DNA from: Rhodanobacter denitrificans
GTDB lineage: Bacteria; Pseudomonadota; Gammaproteobacteria; Xanthomonadales; Rhodanobacteraceae
Assembly: GCF_000230695.2 (NCBI RefSeq)
Contig: NC_020541.1
Coordinates: 2,418,001-2,482,000 of the forward strand
Reading direction: 5' to 3'
DNA length: 64,000 nucleotides
Under the pieces are notes generated by a model. It worked only from the letters and a program-made list of their open reading frames with translations. It made no database searches and was not told the DNA's origin. The stretch's first letter is position 1; each line of letters starts with the position of its first letter. Position numbers and translations under genes: made by a program. Shown here one piece after another: positions 44,628 through 54,233 of the stretch.

Positions 44628-46460
44628 TCAGCCCGACGCCACCCGGGTGAAGCCGTCCGCGCTCCATGCCTCGCTACCGACGCCGTGGTGCACGAAGAAC
44701 AGCCCGGTCGGGTCGTACCGGCGCTTCACCGCGGCCAGCCGCGGGTAGTTCGCGCCCCAGAACGCGTGCTGCCAGTCGCGCTCGAAGTAGTCGCTCTCCG
44801 ACACGTACGAACCCGCGTCGGGTGCCGCCTGCCGCAGGGCGGCGATCGCCCGGCCCATGGCGGCGGCGCGCTCGCGGGCGTGCGCCAGATCCGGTTTCGG
44901 GCCAGGCGTGCCGGGAAAAGCCGGCGGGCCGTCACCGGCGATGATCGCCAGCGCGAACGCGTCCAGCACCTGCGGATTCGTCGCGGTGTTCCGCGCCGCG
45001 GCCAGCTCGGCCTTCGGCGCGCCGGCCAGGCCCTTGTTGAAATGCAGGCCCACGCCCCAGTGGCGCGTGCAGGCGAACAACGCATCGGCCAGCCGCGCCT
45101 GCCGCTCCTCGCGCAGCAGCGACGCCGGCAGCCACGCCGACTTGAAGCCGTGGATGAACCAGCCTACCTGGCCCTGGTCGCCCGCCCACAGCACGTGGTT
45201 CCGCGGCGCGCCGGGACGGTCGTCACCGACCTGGACGCCCGGCGCGTGCTGCCGGAAGAACTCGGCATCCCACATGTGCCTGGCCGGCAGCGCGCGCGCC
45301 TGGATCGGTTTGACCAGCTCGTATTCCTTGCGCGCGCGAACCCATTCGAGCAGCGGCGCCCAGGCCTGCTCCGCCTGCGCCTGGCTCAGGCCCTGGAACA
45401 CCATGTCGACCCGCACGGTGTTGTCCGCGCCGAAACCGATCTGCTCGCCCCAGTGCGGGTTGAACAGGCTGCTTTGGTAGAAGCCGATCACCCGTGCGAT
45501 CAGGGCACGGTACGCCGCATCCGACACGGCCTTGATCGAACCGGACACCCCGCCGAAGAACTCCGGCAGTTCGCGCGTGCGCAAGGTCAGTCGGGTGACC
45601 ACCCCCAGGCTGCCGCCACCGCCGCCCTTGATCGCCCAGAACAGGTCCGGGTGGGTGCAGGCGTTGGCGATGCACGCCCGGCCGTCCGCGGTGACGATCT
45701 CCGCCTCCAGCAGGCCCGCCGCCGCGGTGCCGTAGCGCTTGGAGAAGCTGCCGAAGCCGCCGCTCTGCACCAGCCCGGCCACGCCCACCGTGGTGCAGCC
45801 GCCGCCCTGCACGTAGCGGCCGCCGCGGGTGGTCACCGCGTCGTAGGCGTCGATCCACATCGCGCCGGCGCCTATCGACACCGCCGGCTGTGGTGCCTGC
45901 ACGCCAGCGCAGCCCTGCGCCGTGAAGGCGTCATGCAAGCTGATCTCGTTCATGTGCCGCGTCCACACCAGCAACGAATCCGGCGCGTCGGAGGTGCCCT
46001 GGTAACTGTGTCCGCCGCCCTTCACCACCAGACGCAGGTGATGCTCGCGCGCGAAATTCACCGCCGCGACCACGTCCGCCGTGCTTTCGGCGGCCACCGC
46101 ATACGCGCTCGGTTGCGAAGTCCACGCGTCGACCCAGCCGCTGGTCTGGGTCAGCGCCGGCTGGTCGCCCAGGTAGAACGGATTGTCCAGGTGCTTCAGC
46201 GCCTCGTCGCAAGCGGCGCCGGCCGAGGTCGGGCCGCAGCCGGCAAACGGCGACTCCAGTTTGAGCAGGCGCCCGCCCACGTCGTGCTTCAACCGGCCCC
46301 AGTCGGCAGCGGAAGGCCAGCCCGGCTCGCCGGGGCGCACCCGCGAACGCAGGCGCGCAGGCAGCGGGTCAGCCGCCTGCGCCATCGCCGGGATGCCGGA
46401 AAGAAGGCCCGGCAGGAGGGGAATCGCCAGTGCGGCCTTCAGCAGGTCTCTTCGTTTCAT
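44628..46460 (-). CDS. Secreted FAD-linked oxidase, BBE family (bicovalent flavin)
   Basis: Oxidoreductase of the berberine-bridge-enzyme type, 610 residues. The N-terminus MKRRDLLKAALAIPLLPGLL is a twin-arginine signal. The PCMH-type FAD domain has H151 in GGGHSYQGTS and C222 in QGGGCTTVGVAG, the pair that forms 8-alpha-histidyl and 6-S-cysteinyl links. The BBE C-terminal motif NYPRLAAVKRRYDP is present. Relatives oxidise sugars, alcohols or alkaloid-like substrates; the substrate cannot be told. It is convergent with norB. Confidence 0.9.
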   Translation of the reverse strand: MKRRDLLKAALAIPLLPGLLSGIPAMAQAADPLPARLRSRVRPGEPGWPSAADWGRLKHDVGGRLLKLESPFAGCGPTSAGAACDEALKHLDNPFYLGDQPALTQTSGWVDAWTSQPSAYAVAAESTADVVAAVNFAREHHLRLVVKGGGHSYQGTSDAPDSLLVWTRHMNEISLHDAFTAQGCAGVQAPQPAVSIGAGAMWIDAYDAVTTRGGRYVQGGGCTTVGVAGLVQSGGFGSFSKRYGTAAAGLLEAEIVTADGRACIANACTHPDLFWAIKGGGGGSLGVVTRLTLRTRELPEFFGGVSGSIKAVSDAAYRALIARVIGFYQSSLFNPHWGEQIGFGADNTVRVDMVFQGLSQAQAEQAWAPLLEWVRARKEYELVKPIQARALPARHMWDAEFFRQHAPGVQVGDDRPGAPRNHVLWAGDQGQVGWFIHGFKSAWLPASLLREERQARLADALFACTRHWGVGLHFNKGLAGAPKAELAAARNTATNPQVLDAFALAIIAGDGPPAFPGTPGPKPDLAHARERAAAMGRAIAALRQAAPDAGSYVSESDYFERDWQHAFWGANYPRLAAVKRRYDPTGLFFVHHGVGSEAWSADGFTRVASG

Positions 46461-46612
46461 CGCACCGTCCTTCAGGGGGATCGCCGTGGAAGTCGCCACG
46501 ATGCGACGCAAACGCTCCGCGCGCCAGCCGCCAGTGACGAACCGCACCGCACCGGTGACCGGTGGCGGCCAGCCGGGGCGGGCCGTGCCGGCAGGTTCGC
46601 AGGCATGCCCGC

Positions 46613-47497
46613 TCAGTCGTGGTGCTCGCGCAATTGCGGCGGTGTCCCGGCGCGCTCCAATCCCCCTCGTTCCAGCCAGCGGCTGGTCTGGGTCCTGGCA
46701 CGGGCGATCAAGCCGGCCGCCGCGGAATAGTCGTACGGCGAGACACCCAGCGGACACAGGCTCGGCACGATGCGCAGTTCCACCGCACTGCCGGCAAAAT
46801 GATCGGCGTCGTAGACCAGCTGGCGTGCCACCAGCAGGCTGAGCGCATGCATCGCGCGCGCGATCGCGCCCGAGGGTGCCCGCTCGAGCGCGCAGGCAAA
46901 CCCGGTGGGCAGCACGATCACCCGCGTGGCGCCCAGGCCGACCGCCACCGAGATCGGCGTGTTGTTGGCCACGCCCCCATCGACCAGCCAGCGCCCGTCG
47001 ATCCGCACCGGCGGGTACACGCCCGGAATCGCGGCACTGGCCAGCACGGCGTCGACGACCGGACCGGCCGACAGCAGTGCCTCCCGCCCGCTCAGCATGT
47101 CCGACGCCACCAGGTGAACCGGCAGGGCCGCATCCTCCAGTTGCCGATAAGGCAGGTGGCGCTCAAGCAGACGCCGCAGCCCCGACGAATCTACCAGATG
47201 GTCGCGCCGGCGCAGCAGGCCGAACACGCTGCCCAGGTTGAACGGGAACACCTCGCGCCGCTTCAGCGCGCACCAGATCCGTTCCAGTTCGCGCGCGCCG
47301 GCGCGGCTCGGGTCGCCGGCGAAGTACGCGGCGTTGATCGCACCGGCCGAGGCGCCGACCAGGAACGCCGGCGCCTCGCCCCACTCGAGCAGCGCCTGCA
47401 GCATGCCCACCTCGACCGCGCCGAGGCTGCCGCCGCCAGCCAGCACGAAGGCGGTGCGCTGCTGCGCACCGCCGACGACCGGAATTGCCTCTGCCAT
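46613..47497 (-). CDS. Patatin-like phospholipase
   Basis: Cytosolic-type serine acyl hydrolase of 294 residues without signal peptide. The oxyanion hole is AGGGSLGAVEVG, the nucleophile elbow GASAG with Ser50, and the catalytic aspartate lies in LVDGGVANNTP. The ATG at 47497 is preferred to a GTG three codons upstream because AGGTGG is properly placed. It is upstream of the BBE oxidase on the same strand with a gap of 150 bases; no functional link is evident. Confidence 0.9.
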   Translation of the reverse strand: MAEAIPVVGGAQQRTAFVLAGGGSLGAVEVGMLQALLEWGEAPAFLVGASAGAINAAYFAGDPSRAGARELERIWCALKRREVFPFNLGSVFGLLRRRDHLVDSSGLRRLLERHLPYRQLEDAALPVHLVASDMLSGREALLSAGPVVDAVLASAAIPGVYPPVRIDGRWLVDGGVANNTPISVAVGLGATRVIVLPTGFACALERAPSGAIARAMHALSLLVARQLVYDADHFAGSAVELRIVPSLCPLGVSPYDYSAAAGLIARARTQTSRWLERGGLERAGTPPQLREHHD

Positions 47498-47648
47498 CCG
47501 AGCCACCTGCCTGCGCCGAGATGGCGGCGCACCCGGTCATCTGATGCACGCCGCAGCCGCGGGTTCCTCGCGCCGGATGGCGGCATGCGGCGACACCGCC
47601 GCCGAGGATCGAACAGGCCTGTCCGGTTGCCCCGGCAGGCCGTGACCC

Positions 47649-48077
47649 TCAGCCGGCCCGCTCGCTCGGCACCAGCACCATCCACGACACGCCGTAGCGG
47701 TCCGCAAGCATGCCGAAGCTGGAGGCGAAGAAGGTCGACATCAGCGGCTGCTGCACCTGGCCGCCGTCGGCGAGCGCATCGAACAGGCGCCTCGCCTGGG
47801 CATCGTCATCGGCGGTGAGCGCCAGCGAGAAGCCGTCGAACGTCGGCGTGCCGCCGCTGTAGCCGTCCGAGACCAGCACCTGGCTGGCGCCGATCTGCAG
47901 GCAGGCGTGCATCACCTTGTCCGCCGGCAACTGCGTGCCGTCGGGGCACTGGGCGGAGCCTTCAGGGCCGTCGGCGTAGCGCATCAGCATGACCACCTCG
48001 GCACCGATCGCCTGGCGGTAGAACGCGATGGCCTCTTCGCAATGGCCGTCGAAGAACAGGTAGGGCTGGATTTGCAT
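47649..48077 (-). CDS. VOC-family protein (PhnB/glyoxalase-like)
   Basis: A 142-residue protein with one vicinal-oxygen-chelate repeat pair. It begins MQIQPYLFFDGHCEEAIAFYRQAIGAEV, very typical of the PhnB-like group, and ends RYGVSWMVLVP. Members are often annotated as glyoxalases or 3-demethylubiquinone methyltransferase-like proteins, but few have known activity. GAGGAT precedes the ATG. A 9-bp hairpin (48107-48128) lies in the leader. Confidence 0.88.
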   Translation of the reverse strand: MQIQPYLFFDGHCEEAIAFYRQAIGAEVVMLMRYADGPEGSAQCPDGTQLPADKVMHACLQIGASQVLVSDGYSGGTPTFDGFSLALTADDDAQARRLFDALADGGQVQQPLMSTFFASSFGMLADRYGVSWMVLVPSERAG

Positions 48078-48365
48078 GGGGGCATCCTCGTCGTGGTCTG
48101 GGCACGCCGAGCCGACACATCGGCTCGGAGGGACGACGAATGGCCCGGGCGCCAATCGACAGCGCTCACAGCCTGTGAAGAAAACCGCTTCCTGCGGATT
48201 TCTTCGATCGCGAGTCCGGTACAGGCCCGGACTCGCTCACGCGAATCAGGCACTGGCGTGCCCGATCCGCACCCGGCCATCGGGCAACCGCTCCTGCATT
48301 GCCTCGACTCGGGCATCCATGCCCTCGCCCTGGCCGCACTTCGAGGTTGAAAAATTCGCCACCTC
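48078..48365. other. Intergenic region with two perfect hairpins
   Basis: No protein is supported in 288 bases. CCGAGCCGA-CACA-TCGGCTCGG (48107-48128) lies 30 bases upstream of the VOC gene. GCGAGTCCGG / CCGGACTCGC (48210-48236) lies downstream of the CoA-transferase gene and may end its transcript, though no T-run follows. Confidence 0.55.
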
Positions 48366-49874
48366 TCAGCGCATGCTGCCGCTGTCCAGGTAACGCTGGT
48401 GCCAGGACAACGCCTCGTTCAGCAGGTGCGGCGTGTGCTTGCCGTAGCTGTCACGGCAGGCGCGGTCGAAGTAGTCCTGCAGCATCGGCCGGTAGTCCGG
48501 GTGCGCGCACTGCGCGATCACCGCCCGCGCGCGCTGCTTCGGCGACAGGCCGCGCAAGTCGGCCAGGCCCTGCTCGGTGACCACCAGGCCCACGTCATGC
48601 TCGGTGTGGTCGACGTGGCTGACCATCGGCACGAGTGCGGAGATCGCTCCATCCTTGGCCGTGCTCGGGCTCATGAAACAGGACAGGAAACCGTTGCGGG
48701 CGAAATCGCCGGAACCGCCGATGCCGTTGATGATGCGGCTGCCCGCAACGTGGGTGGAATTGACGTTGCCGTAGAGGTCGGCCTCGACCATGCCGTTCAT
48801 CGCGATGCAGCCGAGCCGGCGCACCAGTTCGGCGTGGTTGGACATCTCCTGCGGCCGCAGCACGATGTGCTGGCGGTAGAAGTCGATGCGGCGCACGAAC
48901 TCTTCCACGCCCTCGGGGCTCAGCGACAGCGAGGTGGCCGAGGCCATCTCGATGGTGCCGTCGCCGATCAGTTCCAGCATGCCGTCCTGGATCACCTCGG
49001 TGAACGCGGTCAGCCCGCGGAAGCCTCCCTCGCGCAGGCCGCCCAGTACCGCATTGGCGATGTTGCCCACACCGGATTGCAGCGGCAGCAGCTGGTCGCC
49101 CAGCCGCCCGGCGGCGATCTCGTGGTGGAAGAACTCCACCAGGTGTCCGGCGATGCGCCGCGACGCCTCGTCCGGCGGCGCGAAGCGGCCCAGCCGGTCG
49201 GGTGCGTCGCTTTCCACCACTGCGATCACCTTGTCCAGGTCGCAGCGCAGGTACGGCTCGCCGATGCGGTCACCCGGCTGCAGCAGCGGGATCGGCTTGC
49301 GATGCGGCGGCAGCGCGGTGCCGTAGTAGATGTCGTGCATGCCGTCGAGCCCTTCGGGCTGGCGCCGGTTCACCTCCAGGATCACCTTGTCGGCCAGGTC
49401 CAGCCAGGTCTTGTTGTTGCCCACTGAGGTGGACGGCAGCAGCCGGCCATCCGGCAGGATGCCGGCGACCTCGATCAGCGCCACGTCGATCTTGCCCAGG
49501 AAACCGCACCACGCGTACTGCGCCACCTGGCCCAGGTGGATGTCCATGTACTCGATCTGGCCGGCGTTGATGCGTGCGCGCAACTCCGGATCGGACTGGT
49601 ACGGCAGGCGGAAGTCGATGCCGCCCACGCGCGCCAGCGCGCCGTCCAGTTCCGGCGCCGTCGAGGCCCCGGTGAGGATGCGCAGCGCAAACTTGTCGCC
49701 GCGCTCGTGGGCCGCGGCGATGCGCGTGGCCAGCGCCAGCGGTACGGCCTTGGGGTAGCCGGCGCCGGTGAAGCCGCTCATGCCCACGGTCATGCCCGGC
49801 AGGATCAGCCCGGCCGCCTGCTCCGCCGACATGCGGCGTGCGGCCAGGCCGGCATGTGCAATACGTGTCGTCAT
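48366..49874 (-). CDS. Acetyl-CoA hydrolase / succinyl-CoA:acetate CoA-transferase
   Basis: CoA-transferase of the class I AarC/Ach1 type, 502 residues. The catalytic glutamate lies in TAFTEVIQDGMLELI, the CoA-binding loop in NGIGGSGDFARNG, and the N-terminal GMTVGMSGFTGAGYPK and STSVGNNKTW blocks are typical. The enzyme moves CoA between succinyl-CoA and acetate or propionate, or hydrolyses acetyl-CoA; the two cannot be separated by sequence alone. The ATG at 49874 fits the conserved start. Confidence 0.92.
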   Translation of the reverse strand: MTTRIAHAGLAARRMSAEQAAGLILPGMTVGMSGFTGAGYPKAVPLALATRIAAAHERGDKFALRILTGASTAPELDGALARVGGIDFRLPYQSDPELRARINAGQIEYMDIHLGQVAQYAWCGFLGKIDVALIEVAGILPDGRLLPSTSVGNNKTWLDLADKVILEVNRRQPEGLDGMHDIYYGTALPPHRKPIPLLQPGDRIGEPYLRCDLDKVIAVVESDAPDRLGRFAPPDEASRRIAGHLVEFFHHEIAAGRLGDQLLPLQSGVGNIANAVLGGLREGGFRGLTAFTEVIQDGMLELIGDGTIEMASATSLSLSPEGVEEFVRRIDFYRQHIVLRPQEMSNHAELVRRLGCIAMNGMVEADLYGNVNSTHVAGSRIINGIGGSGDFARNGFLSCFMSPSTAKDGAISALVPMVSHVDHTEHDVGLVVTEQGLADLRGLSPKQRARAVIAQCAHPDYRPMLQDYFDRACRDSYGKHTPHLLNEALSWHQRYLDSGSMR

Positions 49875-50105
49875 GGTTGTCCAACTCGGTAAAGGAACCC
49901 GGACCCGCCGCAGCTGCGCGCACTGCCGTGTGCCGCGGCCAGATCCGGGAACCATTCTGGGCGTGCCGGCGCGGCCCGCCAAGGCGACCTTCGGCGCATG
50001 CGTCAAATCACCGCCACCCTTCGCCCTTTTGCAAGTAGGGTGCAGTAATGGTCAACTCCACGCCACACGGTGGCACCGACAAGCCGCAGGGGAGATGACA
50101 GACCG

Positions 50106-52337
50106 ATGCACATGCACACAGCGAACGAATCGCGCCCTCGGGCGCCCTGGCGACGTCTGCCGCGCCCGCTGCTGGCCGTGGCGCTGCTTGCGTACGGGCT
50201 GCTTGCCGGCGCACAGGCTGCGCCGCCTACCGGGCAGGTGCGCTGGCAGCGCCAGGCGCAGGCCGTCACGATCACCCGCGACGACTGGGGCATCGCCCAT
50301 GTGCACGGCCGCACCGACGCCGACGCGGTGTTCGGCATGGCCTACGCCCAGGCCGAGGACGACTTCAACCGGGTCGAAACGAACTACCTCAACTCACTGG
50401 GCCGGCTGGCCGAGGCCGAGGGCGAATCGGCGATCTGGAGCGACCTGCGCCAGCAGCTGTTCATCGACCCGGTCGAACTCAAGGCGCTGTACGCAAAGAG
50501 CCCGGCCTGGCTGCAGGCACTGATGAACGGCTGGGCCGACGGGCTCAACTACTACCTCGCCACGCATCCGGACGTGCATCCGCGCGTGATCAAACATTTC
50601 GAACCGTGGATGGCGCTCAGCTTCAGCGAGGGCAGCATCGGCGGCGACATCGAGCGCGTCTCGCTGGAGCAGCTCGCCGCCTTCTACGGCACGGACGGCA
50701 AGCAGCTCGCCGGTGTGACCACGCCGTCCAGCTGGGTCGAGCCGACCGGCTCAAACGGTTTCGCGATCGCGCCGAAGCTGACCGCCGACGGCCACGCGCT
50801 GCTGTGGATCAACCCGCACACCTCGTTCTTCTTCCGCTCCGAACTGCAGATGAGCAGCGACCAAGGGCTGGACGCCTACGGCGCGGTGACCTGGGGCCAG
50901 TTCTTCGTCTACCAGGGCTTCAACCACCATATCGGCTGGATGCACACCTCCACCGGCGCCGACGTGGTCGACGAATTCGCCGAAACCATCGTGCACCAGG
51001 GCGGCAAGCTGTTCTACCGCTACGGCAAGGAGTTGCGGCTGGTCACCACGCGCACGATCCGCGTGGCGTATCGCGCGAAGGACGGCACGATGGCCACGCG
51101 CAACTTCGACGCCCGCTTCACCCACCACGGCCCGATCGTGCGCGCGACCGACGGCAAGTGGATCGCCACCGCACTGATGAACAAGCCGCTGGAAGCGCTG
51201 GAGCAGAGCTGGCTGCGCACCAAGGCCAGCGACTATGCCAGCTACATGAAAGTGGCCGAGCTCAAGGCCAACTCGTCGAACAACACGATCTTCGCCGACG
51301 ACAAGGGAGAGATCGCGTACCTGCACCCGCAGTTCATCCCGCGGCGCGACAACCGCTTCGACTATACGAAACCGGTCGACGGCAGCGACCCGGCCACCGA
51401 CTGGCAGGGCCTGCACGCGCTCGACGAGGCACCGCACCTGCTCAACCCGCCGAACGGCTGGATCATGAACACCAACAACTGGCCGTACTCCGCTGCCGGC
51501 GCGTTCAGCCCGAAGCAGGCGGACTACCCGCGCTACATGGACACCTTCGGTGAGAACCCGCGCGGCATCCACGCCACCCGCGTGCTGGACCGCGTGCGCG
51601 ATTTCAGCAAGGCCTCGCTGATCAGCGCCGCGTTCGACTCGTACCTGCCGGCGTTCTCGCGACTGGTGCCGGTGCTGGTGCACGACTACGACATGCTGCC
51701 CGACAACGATCCGCTGAAGCCGCGCCTGGCCGGCCAGATCGCCCTGCTGCGCAGCTGGGACTACCGCTGGGGCATCGCCTCGATGCCGACCACACTGGCG
51801 GTGTTCTGGGGCGACATGCTGTGGGACAAGGTGCACGCCGAGGCCGAAGCCGAACACCAGTCGGTGTACGACTACATGGCTGGCGACGCCGGTGCCAGGG
51901 CGCGGCTGGGCACGCTGGCCGAAGCCTCCGACCGGCTGCAACAGGACTTCGGCAGCTGGGGCGTGCCGTGGGGCGAGGTCAACCGCTACCAGCGCAACGA
52001 CGGCGCCATCGTGCAGAAATTCGACGACGCCAGGCCGAGCATTCCGGTGCCGTTCGTGTCGTCACGCTGGGGCTCGCTGGCCTCGTTCGGCGCGCACCGC
52101 TGGCCCGGTACGAAACGCTACTACGGCACCGGCGGCAACAGCTTCGTCGCGGTGGTGGAGTTCGGCCCGAAGGTCAGCGCCCGCGCGATCACCGCCGGCG
52201 GCGAGAGCGGCCACCCGGGCTCGAAGCACTTCAACGACGAGGCCGAGCGCTACACCACCGGCAACCTGCGCACGGTGTACTTCTGGCCGGAGCAGCTCAA
52301 GGGGCATACCGAGCGGGTCTACCACCCGGGCGAATGA
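50106..52337 (+). CDS. Penicillin acylase-family amidase (secreted Ntn hydrolase)
   Basis: A 743-residue precursor with a signal peptide ending near AGAQA. It should self-cleave into alpha and beta chains at the nucleophile Ser216, which follows glycine in TGSNGFAIAP. Other family blocks are RDDWGIAHVHG, DADAVFGMAYAQAEDD and YGTGGNSFVAVVEF. The family covers penicillin, cephalosporin, aculeacin and acyl-homoserine-lactone acylases, so a role against quorum signals or amide antibiotics is possible but not shown. ATG 50106 is chosen; the GGAG is rather far upstream and a GTG at 50070 is in frame. It is divergent from the CoA-transferase. Confidence 0.88.
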   Translation: MHMHTANESRPRAPWRRLPRPLLAVALLAYGLLAGAQAAPPTGQVRWQRQAQAVTITRDDWGIAHVHGRTDADAVFGMAYAQAEDDFNRVETNYLNSLGRLAEAEGESAIWSDLRQQLFIDPVELKALYAKSPAWLQALMNGWADGLNYYLATHPDVHPRVIKHFEPWMALSFSEGSIGGDIERVSLEQLAAFYGTDGKQLAGVTTPSSWVEPTGSNGFAIAPKLTADGHALLWINPHTSFFFRSELQMSSDQGLDAYGAVTWGQFFVYQGFNHHIGWMHTSTGADVVDEFAETIVHQGGKLFYRYGKELRLVTTRTIRVAYRAKDGTMATRNFDARFTHHGPIVRATDGKWIATALMNKPLEALEQSWLRTKASDYASYMKVAELKANSSNNTIFADDKGEIAYLHPQFIPRRDNRFDYTKPVDGSDPATDWQGLHALDEAPHLLNPPNGWIMNTNNWPYSAAGAFSPKQADYPRYMDTFGENPRGIHATRVLDRVRDFSKASLISAAFDSYLPAFSRLVPVLVHDYDMLPDNDPLKPRLAGQIALLRSWDYRWGIASMPTTLAVFWGDMLWDKVHAEAEAEHQSVYDYMAGDAGARARLGTLAEASDRLQQDFGSWGVPWGEVNRYQRNDGAIVQKFDDARPSIPVPFVSSRWGSLASFGAHRWPGTKRYYGTGGNSFVAVVEFGPKVSARAITAGGESGHPGSKHFNDEAERYTTGNLRTVYFWPEQLKGHTERVYHPGE

Positions 52338-52346
52338 GCCGCCGCG

Positions 52347-53042
52347 CTACGCGGCGGTGCCAAACAGCATGCCCACGCCGGTGGTGATCGCCATCGCCAG
52401 CGCACCCCAGAAGGTGATGCGCATGGCGCCGACGCCCATCTTCGCGCCGCCGGCCCACGCCGCCACGGCGCCGAGCACGGCGAGGAACACCAGCGAGGTG
52501 GCGAACACCAGCCACAGCAGGCTCGCCGCCGGCGTCAGCGCCACCACCAGCAGCGGCAGCGCGGAACCCACCGCAAAGCTCAGCGCCGAGGCGCCGGCGG
52601 CCTGCAGCGGCCGCGCCTTCAGCACCTCGGTGATGCCCAGCTCGTCGCGGGCGTGCGCATCGAGCGCATCGTGCGCCATCAGCTGCTCGGCCACCTGCCG
52701 GGCCAGCTGCGGGTCGAGCCCGCGGCCGACGTAGATCGCCGCCAGTTCGCGGTGCTCGGCTTCCGACTGGGTCTGCAGCTCCAGGTGCTCGCGCGCGAGT
52801 TCGGCGCGCTCGCTGTCGGCCTGCGAATGCACCGACACGTACTCGCCGGCAGCCATCGACATCGCGCCGGCGACCAGCCCGGCGACGCCGGCGACCAGGA
52901 TGTTCTGCCCGCTGGCATGCGCCGCCGCCACGCCCAGCACCAGGCTGGCGGTCGAGACGATGCCGTCGTTCGCGCCCAGCACGGCGGCGCGCAGCCAGCC
53001 GATGCGGTCGGTACGGTGGCGTTCGTGATGGTGTCGGGGCAT
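52347..53042 (-). CDS. VIT1/CCC1-family iron or manganese transporter
   Basis: A 231-residue membrane protein. It begins RTDRIGWLRAAVLGANDGIVSTASLVLGV, the signature of the family, followed by GAMSMAAGEYVSVHSQADSERAEL, a cytosolic helical metal-binding region (about 75-130) and three C-terminal transmembrane helices. Relatives export Fe2+ or Mn2+ from the cytosol. The N-terminus is histidine-rich (MPRHHHERH). It is convergent with the acylase, nine bases away. Confidence 0.92.
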   Translation of the reverse strand: MPRHHHERHRTDRIGWLRAAVLGANDGIVSTASLVLGVAAAHASGQNILVAGVAGLVAGAMSMAAGEYVSVHSQADSERAELAREHLELQTQSEAEHRELAAIYVGRGLDPQLARQVAEQLMAHDALDAHARDELGITEVLKARPLQAAGASALSFAVGSALPLLVVALTPAASLLWLVFATSLVFLAVLGAVAAWAGGAKMGVGAMRITFWGALAMAITTGVGMLFGTAA

Positions 53043-53137
53043 GCCGGTAATCTCGCGGGTCGGGTGGCGCATTGTGCGCAGGTTGGCCGGCGACCGTGCA
53101 AACGCTTCTCGTCCCGCCGGGGCCGGCAACGGCGGAA

Positions 53138-54184
53138 CTAAGCCCGCGCCTTCGCGCCGCCCTTCAGCAGGCCCAGCTGCAACAGGCTCTCGGCGGTGGC
53201 GACGACGGCCTCCTGCGGCGAGCGCGGCGACCAGCCCAGCACGCGGCGGGCCTTGGCACTGCTGGCGTTCTTGGGCATGCCCAGCTCGGGCAGGATCTGC
53301 CTGACCGCCGGGTCGCGCAGCGCCGCCAGGCGCACCAGCCAGTTGGGCAGTTGCCGCGTGGGCACCTTGCGCGCCGACGCGCCCAGTTGCTGGCGCAACG
53401 TCGTGGCGATCTCGCGAATCCACAGGAAGTCGCCGGCGACGGCGAGAAAGCGCTCGCCGGCCGCGGCCGGGTCGGTCATCGCGCGCAGGTGCAGGTCGGC
53501 CACGTCGCGCACGTCGACCACGCCGAAACACAGCTGCGGGCAGCCGGGCATGGCGCCATCCATCAGCCGCTGCACCAGCAGGATCGAGGTGGAATAGTCC
53601 GGCCCCAGCACCGGCCCGAACACGCCCACCGGATTGACCACCGCCAGCTCCAGCGCGCCGCCCTCGCGCGCGATGAAATCCCACGCGGCGCGCTCGGCCA
53701 GCGTCTTGGACTTGACGTAGGGCAGCACGCCCTCGCCGTCGAGGTCGGTCCAGCGGGTCTCGTCGAACGGCGCCGGCTGCGGTGCGTGGCCGTAGCCGAC
53801 CGCGGCGAACGAGGAGGTCAGCACCACCCGCCGCACGCCAGCGTCGCGCGCGGCATGCAGCACGCGCAGCGCGCCCTCGCGCGCGGGCACGATCAGTTCG
53901 TCCTCGTGCTTCGGAAGGTCCGGCGGGAACGGCGAGGCCACGTGCAGCACGTGGTCGCAGCCGGCCACCGCTTCCGGCCAGCCCGCGTCGCGTTGCAGGT
54001 CGGCCTGGACGAAGGACAGCCGATCGCCCGGCTCGGTCCCGCCCTGCCGCAGCATCGCGCGCACCATGCCCTCGCGCCCCGGGCTGCGCACCGTGGTGCG
54101 CACCCGATGCCCCGCGGCCAGCAGCTGCAGGATGCAGTGGCTGCCGATGAAACCCGACCCGCCCGTGACCAGAACCGTGCCCAT
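53138..54184 (-). CDS. NAD(P)-dependent extended SDR (dihydroflavonol reductase-like)
   Basis: A 348-residue protein with the Rossmann motif VLVTGGSGFIGSH, the upstream serine in LTSSFAAVGYG and the catalytic YVKSK. It most resembles the aldehyde/dihydroflavonol-4-reductase group. Substrate is unknown. GGGAG lies six bases before the ATG at 54184, which is preferred to the ATG at 54190. It is 49 bases downstream of the GST gene on the same strand, suggesting a detoxification pair. Confidence 0.88.
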   Translation of the reverse strand: MGTVLVTGGSGFIGSHCILQLLAAGHRVRTTVRSPGREGMVRAMLRQGGTEPGDRLSFVQADLQRDAGWPEAVAGCDHVLHVASPFPPDLPKHEDELIVPAREGALRVLHAARDAGVRRVVLTSSFAAVGYGHAPQPAPFDETRWTDLDGEGVLPYVKSKTLAERAAWDFIAREGGALELAVVNPVGVFGPVLGPDYSTSILLVQRLMDGAMPGCPQLCFGVVDVRDVADLHLRAMTDPAAAGERFLAVAGDFLWIREIATTLRQQLGASARKVPTRQLPNWLVRLAALRDPAVRQILPELGMPKNASSAKARRVLGWSPRSPQEAVVATAESLLQLGLLKGGAKARA

Positions 54185-54233
54185 GAGCATCTCCCGACGT
54201 TGTTGCGTTGCCGTTGCGCAGTATCGCGTGGTC

